This document shows, in pieces, positions 16,652 through 29,200 of a stretch of 64,000 nt of DNA. Position 1 is the first letter of the stretch, and each line of letters begins with the position of its first letter. The notes below the pieces were generated by a model that was not told the DNA's origin, made no database searches, and saw nothing but the letters and a program-made list of their open reading frames with translations. A program made the translations under genes and the position numbers. Source of the stretch: RHKX01 sp963784885 (GTDB taxonomy: Bacteria; Actinomycetota; Thermoleophilia; Solirubrobacterales; 70-9); NCBI GenBank assembly GCA_963784885.1, contig CAWATA010000004.1, positions 682,001-746,000 on the forward strand. The letters are read 5' to 3'.

Positions 16652-16887
16652 GCGGGCCGGCCAATCCGTACGCGCCGCGCGCGGTCGCGGTCAGCTCCGG
16701 TCCGCGGGGGCCGCGCGCGGTCGGGGGCCGCGCCGTCGAGGCGGTCCGCGAGCAGTGGCTGGTCGAGGACCGCTGGTGGACGGAGGCTCCTCTGCGCCGG
16801 CACTACCTCGAGCTGGTGCTCGCGGGCGGGCGCTGCCTGATCGTCTACCGCGACCTCGTCGAGGGCCGCTGGTACGAGCAGCGATGA
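16648..16887 (+). CDS. DUF6504-like small protein of the imuB-dnaE2 cassette
   Basis: This 79-residue protein uses a GTG start overlapping the imuB stop and ends overlapping the dnaE2 start (ATGA), so all three genes are translationally coupled. The C-terminal 45 residues (VREQWLVEDRWWTEAPLRRH, then CLIVYRDLVEGRWYEQR) resemble the small protein commonly found between ImuB and DnaE2 in actinobacteria (DUF6504, from memory). Its function is unknown; the conserved Trp/Arg-rich surface and strict placement suggest it is part of the mutasome or affects its assembly. Confidence 0.75.
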   Translation: MSGPANPYAPRAVAVSSGPRGPRAVGGRAVEAVREQWLVEDRWWTEAPLRRHYLELVLAGGRCLIVYRDLVEGRWYEQR

Positions 16888-19800
16888 GCTACGTCGAGCT
16901 CCACTCCCACTCCGCCTTCTCGTTCCTCGACGGCGCCTCGAGCCCGGACGAGCTCGCGCTGCGGGCGGCCGAGCTCGGCTACCGGGAGCTGGCGCTGACC
17001 GATCACGACGGAATCTGGGGGTCGATGGAGTTCGCCCAGGCCTGCCACGCCCAGGGCGTCCGCCCGATCACCGGCACCGAGCTGACCGTGCTCGCCGACG
17101 GCTCTCCTCCACCCTCCCCCGGGTTCCGCGGCAACTGCCCGCCCGGCGCCTTCCACCTGACGCTCCTGGTCGCCGACGCGACCGGCTACCGGAATCTCTG
17201 CCGGCTGCTCACCCGCGCCCACGCCGGGACTCGCGCGGGGACCGACCCGAGCCCGCCGGCGGTCTCCCTCGGCGATCTCTCGCGCCACGCCGAGGGCCTC
17301 GTCTGTCTCTCCGGCTGCGCGCGCGACGGCGCGCTGGCCGGCCGGATCGCCCGTGGCGACCGCGGCGGCGCCGAGCGGCTCGGCAGGGCGCTGCTCGGCG
17401 CGTTCGGCCGCGACCGCTTCCGGGTCGAGTTGCAGGTGCCGCTCTGGCGCGGAGACCGGGCCCGCAACCGGCGGCTCGCCGAGCTCGCCGAGCTGCTCGG
17501 TGTGCCGTGCGTGGCGACCGGCGACGTCCACGCCCACGATCGCGGCCGGATCCCCCTCCAGGACGCGCTCGTGGCCGTTCGGCTCGGCGGGACACTCGAG
17601 TCGACCGAGCCGGGACGGCGGGGTAACGGCGCGGCGGCGCTCGTGCCCCCGGCCCGGGCAGCGGCGCGGTTCCGAGAGCATCCGGACGCCGTCGCCGAGA
17701 CCGACCGCCTGGCCGAGCGGCTCCGCTTCGACCTCGCCACCGACCTCGGCTACAGCTATCCGGGGGCCGAGGACGGCAGCGCCGATCGGCGGCTCGCCGA
17801 AGCCTGCCGGGCGCGTTTCGGCGAGCGCTACGACGGCAAGCCGGAGCGGGCCGAGGCGGAACGGCAGCTCGAGCAGGAGCTGAACCTGATCTCCGGCCTG
17901 AGGCTTTCCGGGTTCTTCCTGCTCCATCGCGATCTGCTCGAGCTCGCCCGCGAGGTCGCCGTCGAGGTCCGCGGGCCCGACAGCGCCCGCTCGCTGCTGC
18001 CGCCCGGACGGGGGCGCGGCTCGAGCGTCAGCTCGGTCGTCTGCTATCTGACCGGCCTCTCCCACGTCGATCCGATCGGCGCCGGCCTGTTCCTCGGACG
18101 CTTCCTCAACGAGGAGATCGCCGAGGCCCCGGACATCGACCTCGACTTCCCCCGCGACGTCCGCGAACGGCTGATCCCGAGGATCCACGAGCGCTACGGG
18201 ACCGATCGCTCGGCGCTGGTGGCCGCCTTCCCCACCTACCGGTCGAAGGGTGCGATCCGCGACTTCGGCAAGGTCCTCGGGCTGCCGCCGGGCGAGATCG
18301 AGCGCGCCGCGCGATCGGCCAGCCACTACGAGAGGGCCGAGCTCGAGGGCGATTCGCCCCGCCGGCGGGCGCTCGTGAAGCTGCTCGACGATGCCTATGG
18401 GCTCCCCCGGCATCCCTCCCAGCACCCCGGCGGGATGGTCCTCTCGACGCGCCCGCTGACCGATCTCTGCCCGGTCGTCCCGGCGGCCATGAAGGGACGG
18501 CAGATCGCTCAGTGGGACAAGGACTCCTGCGCCGACGCCGGCTTTCTGAAGATCGACCTGCTCGGCCTCGGCATGCTCTCGGCGGTCGAGCGGACCGTCA
18601 CCGAGATCGCCCGGGTCCGCGGCGAGCGGATCGACCTCTCGCGGATCCCGCTCGACGATCCCGAGGTCTACCGGCGGATCCAGGCCGCGGAGACGACCGG
18701 CGTCTTTCAGATCGAGAGCCGCGCCCAGATGCAGATGCTGCCGCGGTCGCGGCCGGAGAACATCGAGGACCTGACCGTTCAGGTCGCGATCGTCCGCCCG
18801 GGGCCGATCCAGGGCGGCGCCGTCCACCCCTACCTCGAGCGCAGGAAGCGGCTCCGTGAGGACCCCGGCTACCGGATCCCCTACGAGCATCCGTGCCTCG
18901 AGCCGATCCTCTCCGACACCCTCGGCGCGATCGTCTTCCAGGACCAGGTCATCCAGGTCGCGATGGCGCTCGCCGGGTTCAGCTCCGGCGAGGCCGAGGG
19001 GTTGCGGCGGGCGATGAGCCGCAAGCGCTCGGAGGAGGCGATGCAGGCACACCGCGATCGCTTCGTCGCCGGTGCGATCGCACGCGGCGTCGATCCCGCG
19101 GTCGCCGAGCGCGTCTTCTCCCAGATCCACGGCTTCTCGGGCTTCGGGTTCCCGAAGTCGCACGCCGCGGCCTTCGGGCTGCTCGCCTACCAGTCGACCT
19201 GGCTGCGGGTCCACTACGGGCCCGAGTTCCTCTGCTCGCTGCTGAACGAGCAGCCGATGGGCTTCTACCCTCCCGATGCCCTCGTTCACGAGGCCCAGCG
19301 CCGTGGAATCGAGGTCCGGCCCCCGGACGTGAACGCCAGCGCCGTCCTCTGCCGCGTCGAGGAGGGCGGGCCCGGGCCCGCGGTCCGGATCGGTCTCGGC
19401 TACGTCAAGGGAATGGCCGAGCGCGACGCGGAGGCCGTCGTCGCTGAGCGTGAGCGGGGCGGCGACTACCGCGACCTCGGCGAGCTGGCGTCGCGATCGG
19501 GCGCCGGCCGCGAGGCGCTCGAGCGCCTCGCCTGGGCCGGGGCCTGCGGAGAGCTCGGGGGAGGCGGCGATCGCCGGCGGGTGCCGCTCTGGCGGCTCGG
19601 GGTCGCCCGCGGCTCCGGCGACGGCCAGCTCGCGCTGCCGCTGCCGCTGCCGGAGGCCCCGGCGCTGGCCGAGCAGACGCCGTGGGAGCGGGTCACCGCC
19701 GACTACGGGGCCTTCGGGATCGCCCTCGAGGAGCACCCCCTGGATCTCCTCCGCCGCGGCCTCCCTCCGGAGACGGTCACCTGCGAGGCGCTCGACCGGA

Positions 19801-20177
19801 TCCGCGACGGCTCCGAGCTCGTCGTCGCCGGCCTGCTCATCGCCCGCCAGCGCCCGGCAACGGCGAAGGGCGTGATGTTCCTGCTGATCGAGGACGAGAC
19901 GGGGGTCGCGAACGTGATCGTCGTCCCGCCGGTCTACGAGCGCCACCGCCTGACGGTGCGGACGGCGTCGCTGCTGACAGTCGCCGGGCGCCTCGAGCGC
20001 CGCGAGGGTGTCGTCAACGTCGTCGCGAGCGCCGTCCACCGGATCGAGCGCCCCGACGTGCCGCTCGCTTCCGTCCGCTCGATCGAGCCGGACCCCAGCC
20101 GTGAGACCGGCCATGACCTCGGCGACCTCGATGCCGTCCTGCCCGTCGCCCACAGCTTCGGCAGGCGCGGGCGCTGA
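16884..20177 (+). CDS. dnaE2: Error-prone DNA polymerase DnaE2 (ImuC)
   Basis: This 1097-residue C-family polymerase performs mutagenic translesion synthesis. An N-terminal PHP domain begins YVELHSHSAFSFLDGASS; the palm carries GRGSSVSSVV and PDIDLDFPRD with catalytic aspartates near residues 417-419. The central KSHAAAFGLLAYQSTWLR region and a C-terminal OB-fold (ELVVAGLLIARQRPATAKG, FLLIEDETGVANVIV) follow the family order. A possible clamp-binding segment QLALPL lies before the OB-fold. The ATG at 16884 overlaps the DUF6504 stop; an open frame extends upstream but belongs to another gene. Expression probably follows the LexA box upstream of imuB. Confidence 0.96.
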   Translation: MSYVELHSHSAFSFLDGASSPDELALRAAELGYRELALTDHDGIWGSMEFAQACHAQGVRPITGTELTVLADGSPPPSPGFRGNCPPGAFHLTLLVADATGYRNLCRLLTRAHAGTRAGTDPSPPAVSLGDLSRHAEGLVCLSGCARDGALAGRIARGDRGGAERLGRALLGAFGRDRFRVELQVPLWRGDRARNRRLAELAELLGVPCVATGDVHAHDRGRIPLQDALVAVRLGGTLESTEPGRRGNGAAALVPPARAAARFREHPDAVAETDRLAERLRFDLATDLGYSYPGAEDGSADRRLAEACRARFGERYDGKPERAEAERQLEQELNLISGLRLSGFFLLHRDLLELAREVAVEVRGPDSARSLLPPGRGRGSSVSSVVCYLTGLSHVDPIGAGLFLGRFLNEEIAEAPDIDLDFPRDVRERLIPRIHERYGTDRSALVAAFPTYRSKGAIRDFGKVLGLPPGEIERAARSASHYERAELEGDSPRRRALVKLLDDAYGLPRHPSQHPGGMVLSTRPLTDLCPVVPAAMKGRQIAQWDKDSCADAGFLKIDLLGLGMLSAVERTVTEIARVRGERIDLSRIPLDDPEVYRRIQAAETTGVFQIESRAQMQMLPRSRPENIEDLTVQVAIVRPGPIQGGAVHPYLERRKRLREDPGYRIPYEHPCLEPILSDTLGAIVFQDQVIQVAMALAGFSSGEAEGLRRAMSRKRSEEAMQAHRDRFVAGAIARGVDPAVAERVFSQIHGFSGFGFPKSHAAAFGLLAYQSTWLRVHYGPEFLCSLLNEQPMGFYPPDALVHEAQRRGIEVRPPDVNASAVLCRVEEGGPGPAVRIGLGYVKGMAERDAEAVVAERERGGDYRDLGELASRSGAGREALERLAWAGACGELGGGGDRRRVPLWRLGVARGSGDGQLALPLPLPEAPALAEQTPWERVTADYGAFGIALEEHPLDLLRRGLPPETVTCEALDRIRDGSELVVAGLLIARQRPATAKGVMFLLIEDETGVANVIVVPPVYERHRLTVRTASLLTVAGRLERREGVVNVVASAVHRIERPDVPLASVRSIEPDPSRETGHDLGDLDAVLPVAHSFGRRGR

Positions 20178-20197
20178 GACGTGCAACTTCGCTTGCA

Positions 20198-20211
20198 CGA
20201 ACATTTGTACG
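20198..20211. promoter_or_regulatory. LexA-like box upstream of a small gene
   Basis: CGAAC-ATTT-GTACG differs from the CGAAC-N4-GTTCG pattern at one position (T to A in the second arm). A TATCTT element (20226-20231) lies downstream and the next ATG is at 20240, so the spacing fits a repressed promoter giving a nearly leaderless message. It lies 20 bases after the dnaE2 stop. Confidence 0.5.
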
Positions 20212-20239
20212 TCCGAGGGCCCTCCTATCTTCGGCCGCG

Positions 20240-20539
20240 ATGAACAGCACGAATCAAAAGAACCGACCCAGGCGCGCCGATCGGACCCGCGCCCTCCGGG
20301 TCGCGGCGATCGACCGGGTCGCCGACCGGATCGATCTGGCGATCGACCTGCTGACGCTCGGCCAGTACGGGCTCGAGTGCAGCGAGGTTCCCGCCGGGAC
20401 GAACGGCTGCGAGGGGAGCAAGCGCCGGACCCGCAAGGAGTCCCGTGCCGCTTGGGAGGCCCCTCGCACGTCGCGCCGGCCCGGCTGTGAGTGGCAGTGG
20501 CCCCAGCGGCCCGCCTCAAGCGACCGCTCGCGCGCCTAA
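20240..20539 (+). CDS. Small basic protein of unknown function, possibly SOS-controlled
   Basis: This 99-residue frame has an Arg-rich N-terminus (PRRADRTRALRVAAIDRVADR), a short amphipathic helix (IDLAIDLLTLGQYG), two Cys (ECSEV, NGCEG) and an Arg/Pro/Trp-rich tail with a third Cys. I recognise no family. It overlaps the convergent peptidase gene by four bases. It has no clear ribosome-binding site, but the LexA-like box and a -10-like element upstream fit leaderless expression. The tail looks weakly constrained, so the frame could be spurious. Confidence 0.5.
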   Translation: MNSTNQKNRPRRADRTRALRVAAIDRVADRIDLAIDLLTLGQYGLECSEVPAGTNGCEGSKRRTRKESRAAWEAPRTSRRPGCEWQWPQRPASSDRSRA

Positions 20540-21726
20540 CTCTCGCGGTTTCCGTCCGCCTCGCCGCGGTCGATCGCGGCGACGAGCTCGGCGCCGGCCT
20601 CGAGGGTGCGCCTGACGCCGTCCCGATCGACGTTGGCGACGACGTCGGTGGGCCAGTGCAGATTCGGGATGAAGCCGTCCTGGACACTGATGGTCAGAGC
20701 CCGGCCCCCGGTAGCGTGGATCGGACTGCTGTCGTAGGTCAGGCCGGCCGGGTCGTCCTCGGGTGCCATCCGCAGATCCGGGCGCCGGTCGGCGACGCCT
20801 TGGGCGGCTGCAATCAGCCCCGGGTCGGCGTCCCACTTCGCGATCACGCCCTCGCGACGGAGGAAGCGAACGGTCCCGGGGCCGCCGACGTTGTCGAAGT
20901 TGACGAACAGCCAGTCGCCGGTCTCGTGCGAGTCCCTGTGGGCCCGCGCCCCGAGCGTCCCGGACTCCTCGCAGCCGGTGATCAGGATCTCGACGCGGGT
21001 CGACTCCAGGGGCGCCGCCGCGAGCCTCGAAGCGAGCGCCGTGACGACCCCGCAGCCCGACGCGTTGTCGTTGGCACCCGGGACGTCGACTCCCCGCGCC
21101 TCGCGCTCGGCGAGCAGTCCGAGGCTCCCGAGCAGCGCCCCGCGGACGAGGCCGAGCAGCCGACCGACCAGGCGGCGGGAGCGCAGCGGCTCGAGCGCCC
21201 CCTGAAGCAGCACGAGCAGGCTGTTCGCCGCGATCCAGCGCGGCATCCACCGGACCACCCGGGGGTGAAAGATCAGACCGCTCCGCGAAGTGTCCATGTG
21301 GGCGACGAGACAGAGGGTTCGCTCGGCGGCACCGCGCGGCTCGATCGTCCCGACGACGTTGCGGCTCGGCCGCCGGGAAAGGGCGGCGGTCAGCGGCGCG
21401 GATCGGAGCGATCCCTCGCTGATCAGCCCGGCAACCGCCAGCCACGATGCCAGCAGACGCGATAGGCGAAAGCGGCGCGGGATCAGCGCCGGGAGGACCG
21501 CGAGACCGAGGACGATCCCGAACGGCCCGGCGAACGTCGCATAACCGCGGAACTCTTCGGTGCGAGCATCGACGCCGGCCCTTCGGAGCCGGTCCGTCAG
21601 CGCCGCTGCAGCCGCCTCCTCGCCCGGGCCGGTGGGGCGCCGGGGGCCGATCTCGCCGGCCAGCGCGGCGATCGTCTCGATCGCGGCGGTGAGATCGGCG
21701 TCGCGGGTCGATGCGGGTCCGGGCAC
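20536..21726 (-). CDS. M28-family zinc peptidase with inserted membrane segments
   Basis: This 396-residue protein has the zinc-aminopeptidase signature: LVAHMDTSRSG (His 143, Asp 145), GANDNASGCG, GCEESGTLGARAH and LHWPTDVV. Unlike ordinary M28 enzymes it has hydrophobic stretches at about residues 66-82 and 90-103 before the first metal motif and more at about 160-178 and 188-205, between metal motifs. The peptidase domain is therefore probably held at the membrane. Substrate unknown. Start is a GTG at 21726. Divergent from the MFS gene with 47 bases between. Confidence 0.8.
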   Translation of the reverse strand: MPGPASTRDADLTAAIETIAALAGEIGPRRPTGPGEEAAAAALTDRLRRAGVDARTEEFRGYATFAGPFGIVLGLAVLPALIPRRFRLSRLLASWLAVAGLISEGSLRSAPLTAALSRRPSRNVVGTIEPRGAAERTLCLVAHMDTSRSGLIFHPRVVRWMPRWIAANSLLVLLQGALEPLRSRRLVGRLLGLVRGALLGSLGLLAEREARGVDVPGANDNASGCGVVTALASRLAAAPLESTRVEILITGCEESGTLGARAHRDSHETGDWLFVNFDNVGGPGTVRFLRREGVIAKWDADPGLIAAAQGVADRRPDLRMAPEDDPAGLTYDSSPIHATGGRALTISVQDGFIPNLHWPTDVVANVDRDGVRRTLEAGAELVAAIDRGEADGNRES

Positions 21727-21773
21727 GAGGCCATCCTACGCGCCCCGGCTCCCCTCCCTGCGATGCTCCCCGC

Positions 21774-23153
21774 ATGCCCGAGCGGCGGACCCGCATCATC
21801 GAGCTGAGCCTCGCGCTCACGGTCGCCGTCGTGCTGGCGGACTCCTCGGTGGTGACCCTCGCGTTGCCGAGCATCCTGCGCGAATACGACGCGACGGTGT
21901 TCGGAGTCTCGTGGGTCCTGACCGCCTTCAACATCGTCCTCGCCCTCGTGATCCTGCCCGCCGTGAGGATCGCACGGTCCAGTCCTCGAGCCGGCTGGAC
22001 GGCCGGGCTCGTGATCTTCGTCCTCGCGTCGATTGCCTGCGCAGCCTCCGGCAGCGCCGCAGCGCTGATCGCGGCACGCGTCTTCCAGGCCGCCGGCGGG
22101 GCGCTCGCGATCGCATGCGCGATCGAGCTCCTGGCTCGGATCGCCGGCAGCCACCAGGCGGCGGCGCCGATCTGGGGCACGGCGGGAACGATCGGCATCG
22201 CCGTCGGGCCTGCGGTCGGCGGGCTTCTCACCCAACTCTTCGACTGGCAGTCGATATTCCTGCTGCAGGTACCACTGCTGTTGCTCGTCCCGGTCGCCGC
22301 CTCCCTGCAGGCGGCTCGCCCCGAGCCCGGTCCCTCCGGCGCCCTCGACCTGCGCCCCGAAGTCGGCCTCGGATTGCTGTCCGCTGGGTTGACCGGGGCC
22401 CTCTTCTTGCTGGTCATCCTGCTCACCGAGGGCTGGGGGCTGTCGCCGATCGCAGCCGCCGCGACGGTCTCGGCGATCCCGCTCGCCACCTACGCCGCTC
22501 GCTGGGTCGCGGTCCGGGCCGGCCCACCGTCAGCGGCGGCGCTGGCCGGGGGCATCGCCGTCACCGGCGGCCTCGCCGCGCTCGGCGTCCTGCCGGGAGC
22601 CTCCTGGGCTCTGACGCTTCAGCCCCAGGCCCTGATCGGGATCGGCCTCGCGCTGGCGCTTCCGGTCCTGACGATCGCCGCACTCGGAGGCCGTGACCCC
22701 CGCGGCGCCCGCGCCGCCGCGACGATCGCCGCGCGCCATGCCGGAATCGTCGCCGGCATCCTGATCCTCGCCCCGCTGCTGTCGGCACAGCTCACCGCGA
22801 AGCAGACGGCGGCCACCGACGCGGCGACGGCGGCTCTCCTCGACGCCCCGCTGCCGGCCGATACGAAGGTTTCGCTCGCCGCCGCCCTCGGCGATCGGAT
22901 CGAGGCCGCAGACGGCCGGCTGCCGGAGATCCAGCCGGCGTTCGATTCGGTCCCTCCCGCGGCGGGCGACGAGGCCGCCTATGCCCAGCTCGAGGCGGAC
23001 ATCGACGATCAGCTCGAGCGCGCAGCGACGAGCGCATTCAGCTGGCCGTTCCTCGTCGCCGCGCTGCTGGCCGGGCTCGCACTCGTCCCGATCGCGCGAC
23101 TCGGGACCAGGACAGGAGGCGCCCCATGGGCGATCGCAACCGAGCCCCGCTGA
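21774..23153 (+). CDS. MFS transporter (DHA2/14-TM-like drug efflux family)
   Basis: The 459-residue protein has many membrane helices and the opening pattern of multidrug MFS pumps: VVLADSSVVTLALPSILREY, SWVLTAFNIVLALVILP and ARVFQAAGGALAIACAIELL. The motif GTAGTIGIAVGPAVGGLL is like the antiporter motif C. A roughly 100-residue soluble insert (after SAQLTAKQT, about 355-430) with many Ala/Asp residues precedes the last helix and is unusual. Substrate cannot be told. Start: the ATG at 21774; upstream frame is not used. The next gene overlaps its end. Confidence 0.8.
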   Translation: MPERRTRIIELSLALTVAVVLADSSVVTLALPSILREYDATVFGVSWVLTAFNIVLALVILPAVRIARSSPRAGWTAGLVIFVLASIACAASGSAAALIAARVFQAAGGALAIACAIELLARIAGSHQAAAPIWGTAGTIGIAVGPAVGGLLTQLFDWQSIFLLQVPLLLLVPVAASLQAARPEPGPSGALDLRPEVGLGLLSAGLTGALFLLVILLTEGWGLSPIAAAATVSAIPLATYAARWVAVRAGPPSAAALAGGIAVTGGLAALGVLPGASWALTLQPQALIGIGLALALPVLTIAALGGRDPRGARAAATIAARHAGIVAGILILAPLLSAQLTAKQTAATDAATAALLDAPLPADTKVSLAAALGDRIEAADGRLPEIQPAFDSVPPAAGDEAAYAQLEADIDDQLERAATSAFSWPFLVAALLAGLALVPIARLGTRTGGAPWAIATEPR

Positions 23154-23680
23154 TCGCACTCGCCGCCTCGATCGGGCTGATCGGCGTCTACGTCGCCTTC
23201 GGCGGCGGCAGCTACACGCCGGCGGCAACCGCCGATCCCTGCGAGACCCGCGAGCAGGTCGTTCTCGAGGAGCGCGGAATATTCGAGGGCATCGCGCTCT
23301 CGGCGCTCGACGGCGCCGCCTGCGAGCTTCACGTGAGCCGCGAGGAGCTCACGCTGGCGATCGCCGATCCCGAGGCCAGCGACGAGTTCGCGGCTGCGCA
23401 CGACATCGATTCGGACGCCATCGACGCCGCCGTCCGCGCCGGGCTCGAGCGTGCCGTCGACGACGCGGCCGCTGCCGGCAAGATCGACGGGCTCGAAGAG
23501 ACGATCCTGCGCCAGGTCGCCCGCTACGCGCCCGTCGGCCCGGCGATCAGCGGTCTGCAGGCACTCTCCGACGACGACTCCGTCCAGGGTCTGATTCGCG
23601 AGCTCGGCGGGATCGGCGAGATCGAGATCCCCGGCCTCGGCGGGATCGACACCTCCGGCATCGATCAGTTCCTGCCCTGA
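23126..23680 (+). CDS. Small membrane-anchored extracytoplasmic protein, unknown
   Basis: This 184-residue protein has one N-terminal hydrophobic segment (LIALAASIGLIGVYVAFGGG) and then an acidic soluble part, with one Cys pair (DPCETRE and AACELH) that might form a disulfide outside the cell. It starts 28 bases inside the MFS gene, in another frame, so the two are probably co-translated, and the alanine/aspartate-rich region resembles the insert of the MFS protein. I recognise no family. It could be an accessory of the transporter. Confidence 0.7.
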   Translation: MGDRNRAPLIALAASIGLIGVYVAFGGGSYTPAATADPCETREQVVLEERGIFEGIALSALDGAACELHVSREELTLAIADPEASDEFAAAHDIDSDAIDAAVRAGLERAVDDAAAAGKIDGLEETILRQVARYAPVGPAISGLQALSDDDSVQGLIRELGGIGEIEIPGLGGIDTSGIDQFLP

Positions 23681-23745
23681 GGCAGCGGATTGGCGGGGGT
23701 AGGAATGACCGGGGGCAGATGTGACTCGGGGTGCCACCCGGGCAC

Positions 23746-23780
23746 GAAAAAAGCCGCCCCAGCGATGCTGAAGCGGCTCT
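23746..23780 (-). terminator. Intrinsic terminator of the rRNA operon
   Basis: On the minus strand, AGCCGC (23778-23773) pairs with GCGGCT (23757-23752) and is followed by a run of six T. It lies about 20 bases after the 3' end of the 5S gene, the expected place for a strong rho-independent terminator. Confidence 0.85.
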
Positions 23781-23797
23781 GATCGTTTCGGTAAGGA

Positions 23798-23914
23798 CCG
23801 GCGGCGACCTACTCTCCCAGGCGGTTTCCCACCAAGTACCATCGGCGCTGAGGGGCTTAACGGCTCTGTTCGGAATGGGAAGAGGTGTATCCCCCTCGCT
23901 ATTGCCACCGAAAA
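23798..23914 (-). rRNA. rrf: 5S ribosomal RNA
   Basis: The minus strand contains the typical 5S ends: a 5' part with GGTGGCAATAGCGAGGGGG and the 3' part CTGGGAGAGTAGGTCGCCGC, with the conserved CCGAACAGAGCCGTTAAG loop region in between. Length is about 117 bases. The ends are estimated from the pairing of the terminal helix, so they are uncertain by a few bases. It is the last gene of the 16S-23S-5S operon. Confidence 0.93.
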
Positions 23915-24021
23915 CGGTAGGGCCCGCGGGGGCGTGTCGCCCGCCGTTGCCGGCTCGCGACCCGCCCCGCCATCCGGCGAGGCTTGAAAACTGCACGCAG
24001 GCCAACTGGGTAAAAAGAAAA
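23915..24021 (-). other. 23S-5S spacer with 3' arm of the 23S processing stem
   Basis: The spacer holds no tRNA. The stretch 23982-24006 is a near-copy, on the opposite strand sense, of the spacer sequence 27087-27111 upstream of 23S. In the transcript, GCTTGAAAACTGCAC and GGCCAAC on one side pair with GTGCAGTTTTCAAGC and GTTGGCC on the other. This would close a helix around the 23S rRNA for RNase III cutting. Confidence 0.6.
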
Positions 24022-27022
<3,001 letters not shown>

Positions 27023-27307
27023 GTGAGCTCATCGGCGTTTGCATAGTTCACCGATGAGGTTCTTATTACCCATCATTACTTTCAATGTTGGCCATTGTGC
27101 AGTTTTCAAGCTTCGCTGAGGACGGCCGGCGGGGGCTTCCCGCCACGCGGTCCCTGAGAACTGAGCAGCGCTTCGGCAAGGGCACGAGGCCCTTGCGCGA
27201 TCGAGTCCGGTCGACGTTTCAGGAACGCCGGCGGACACTGTGTCCGTCGGCGGACTCCTGGCTCCTTCTCGAGACGAATCTCGAGCAGGAGCCGTATAGA
27301 GCTCCCT
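27023..27307 (-). other. 16S-23S internal transcribed spacer without tRNA genes
   Basis: This spacer of about 285 bases contains no tRNA-like cloverleaf that I can find, although Ile or Ala tRNAs are common in bacterial spacers. It holds the 5' arm of the 23S processing stem (27087-27111), the 3' arm of the 16S stem (27152-27171), a GC-rich inverted repeat around 27229-27253 and a strong local hairpin at 27260-27293. Confidence 0.7.
27260..27293 (-). repeat. 14-bp hairpin next to the 16S 3' end
   Basis: GGCTCCTTCTCGAG (27260-27273) and CTCGAGCAGGAGCC (27280-27293) form a 14-bp stem with one mismatch and a 6-base loop, 15 bases from the mature 16S 3' end. It may be a processing or folding element of the rRNA precursor. 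Confidence 0.6.
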
Positions 27308-28857
<1,550 letters not shown>

Positions 28858-29144
28858 AGTGACTCGAGGGGTTTCAATCCCCGCCGCGGGTCAACGAGAC
28901 GGGGCTCCTCTGTCTTACTGAGAGTTGTCATGTTCTTGGCTATGGCCACCGCTTACACGTGCGGCGACCGACATGACAGGTTCATGTTTATGCCCGATCG
29001 CGCCGCTGGCGACGGATCGGGTCGGACTCGATGCATCAAGGAGATCCGGAGATCTCCAGATACATGCGCTGCTCAGTTTTCAAGGACCGTCGCGCTCCGG
29101 CGGTGGGTGATTCCCGCGGCCGGAACGGCACGCCTACAAGGCGG
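28858..29144 (-). other. rRNA operon leader
   Basis: About 290 bases of transcribed leader separate the rrn promoter from 16S. No gene is seen. It contains the 5' arm of the 16S processing stem at 29066-29085, whose minus-strand sequence CCTTGAAAACTGAGCAGCGC matches the complement of 27152-27171 in 18 of 20 positions. Confidence 0.65.
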
Positions 29145-29150
29145 CGGCGG

Positions 29151-29179
29151 ACTATAGCGATCTCGGCGTCGCGTGTCCA
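29151..29179 (-). promoter_or_regulatory. rRNA operon promoter
   Basis: On the minus strand TGGACA (29179-29174), a 17-base spacer and TATAGT (29156-29151) make a near-consensus housekeeping-sigma promoter. It is the only strong match in the region between tyrS and 16S and lies right after the tyrS stop. Confidence 0.75.
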
Positions 29180-29200
29180 GCCCCCCGGCCGGAGCCGCCC

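Noticed and set aside
16845..20687. Very long minus-strand open frame opposite dnaE2
   Set aside because: It is the antisense shadow of a high-GC gene; the composition is low-complexity Arg/Ala/Gly and no domain is recognisable.
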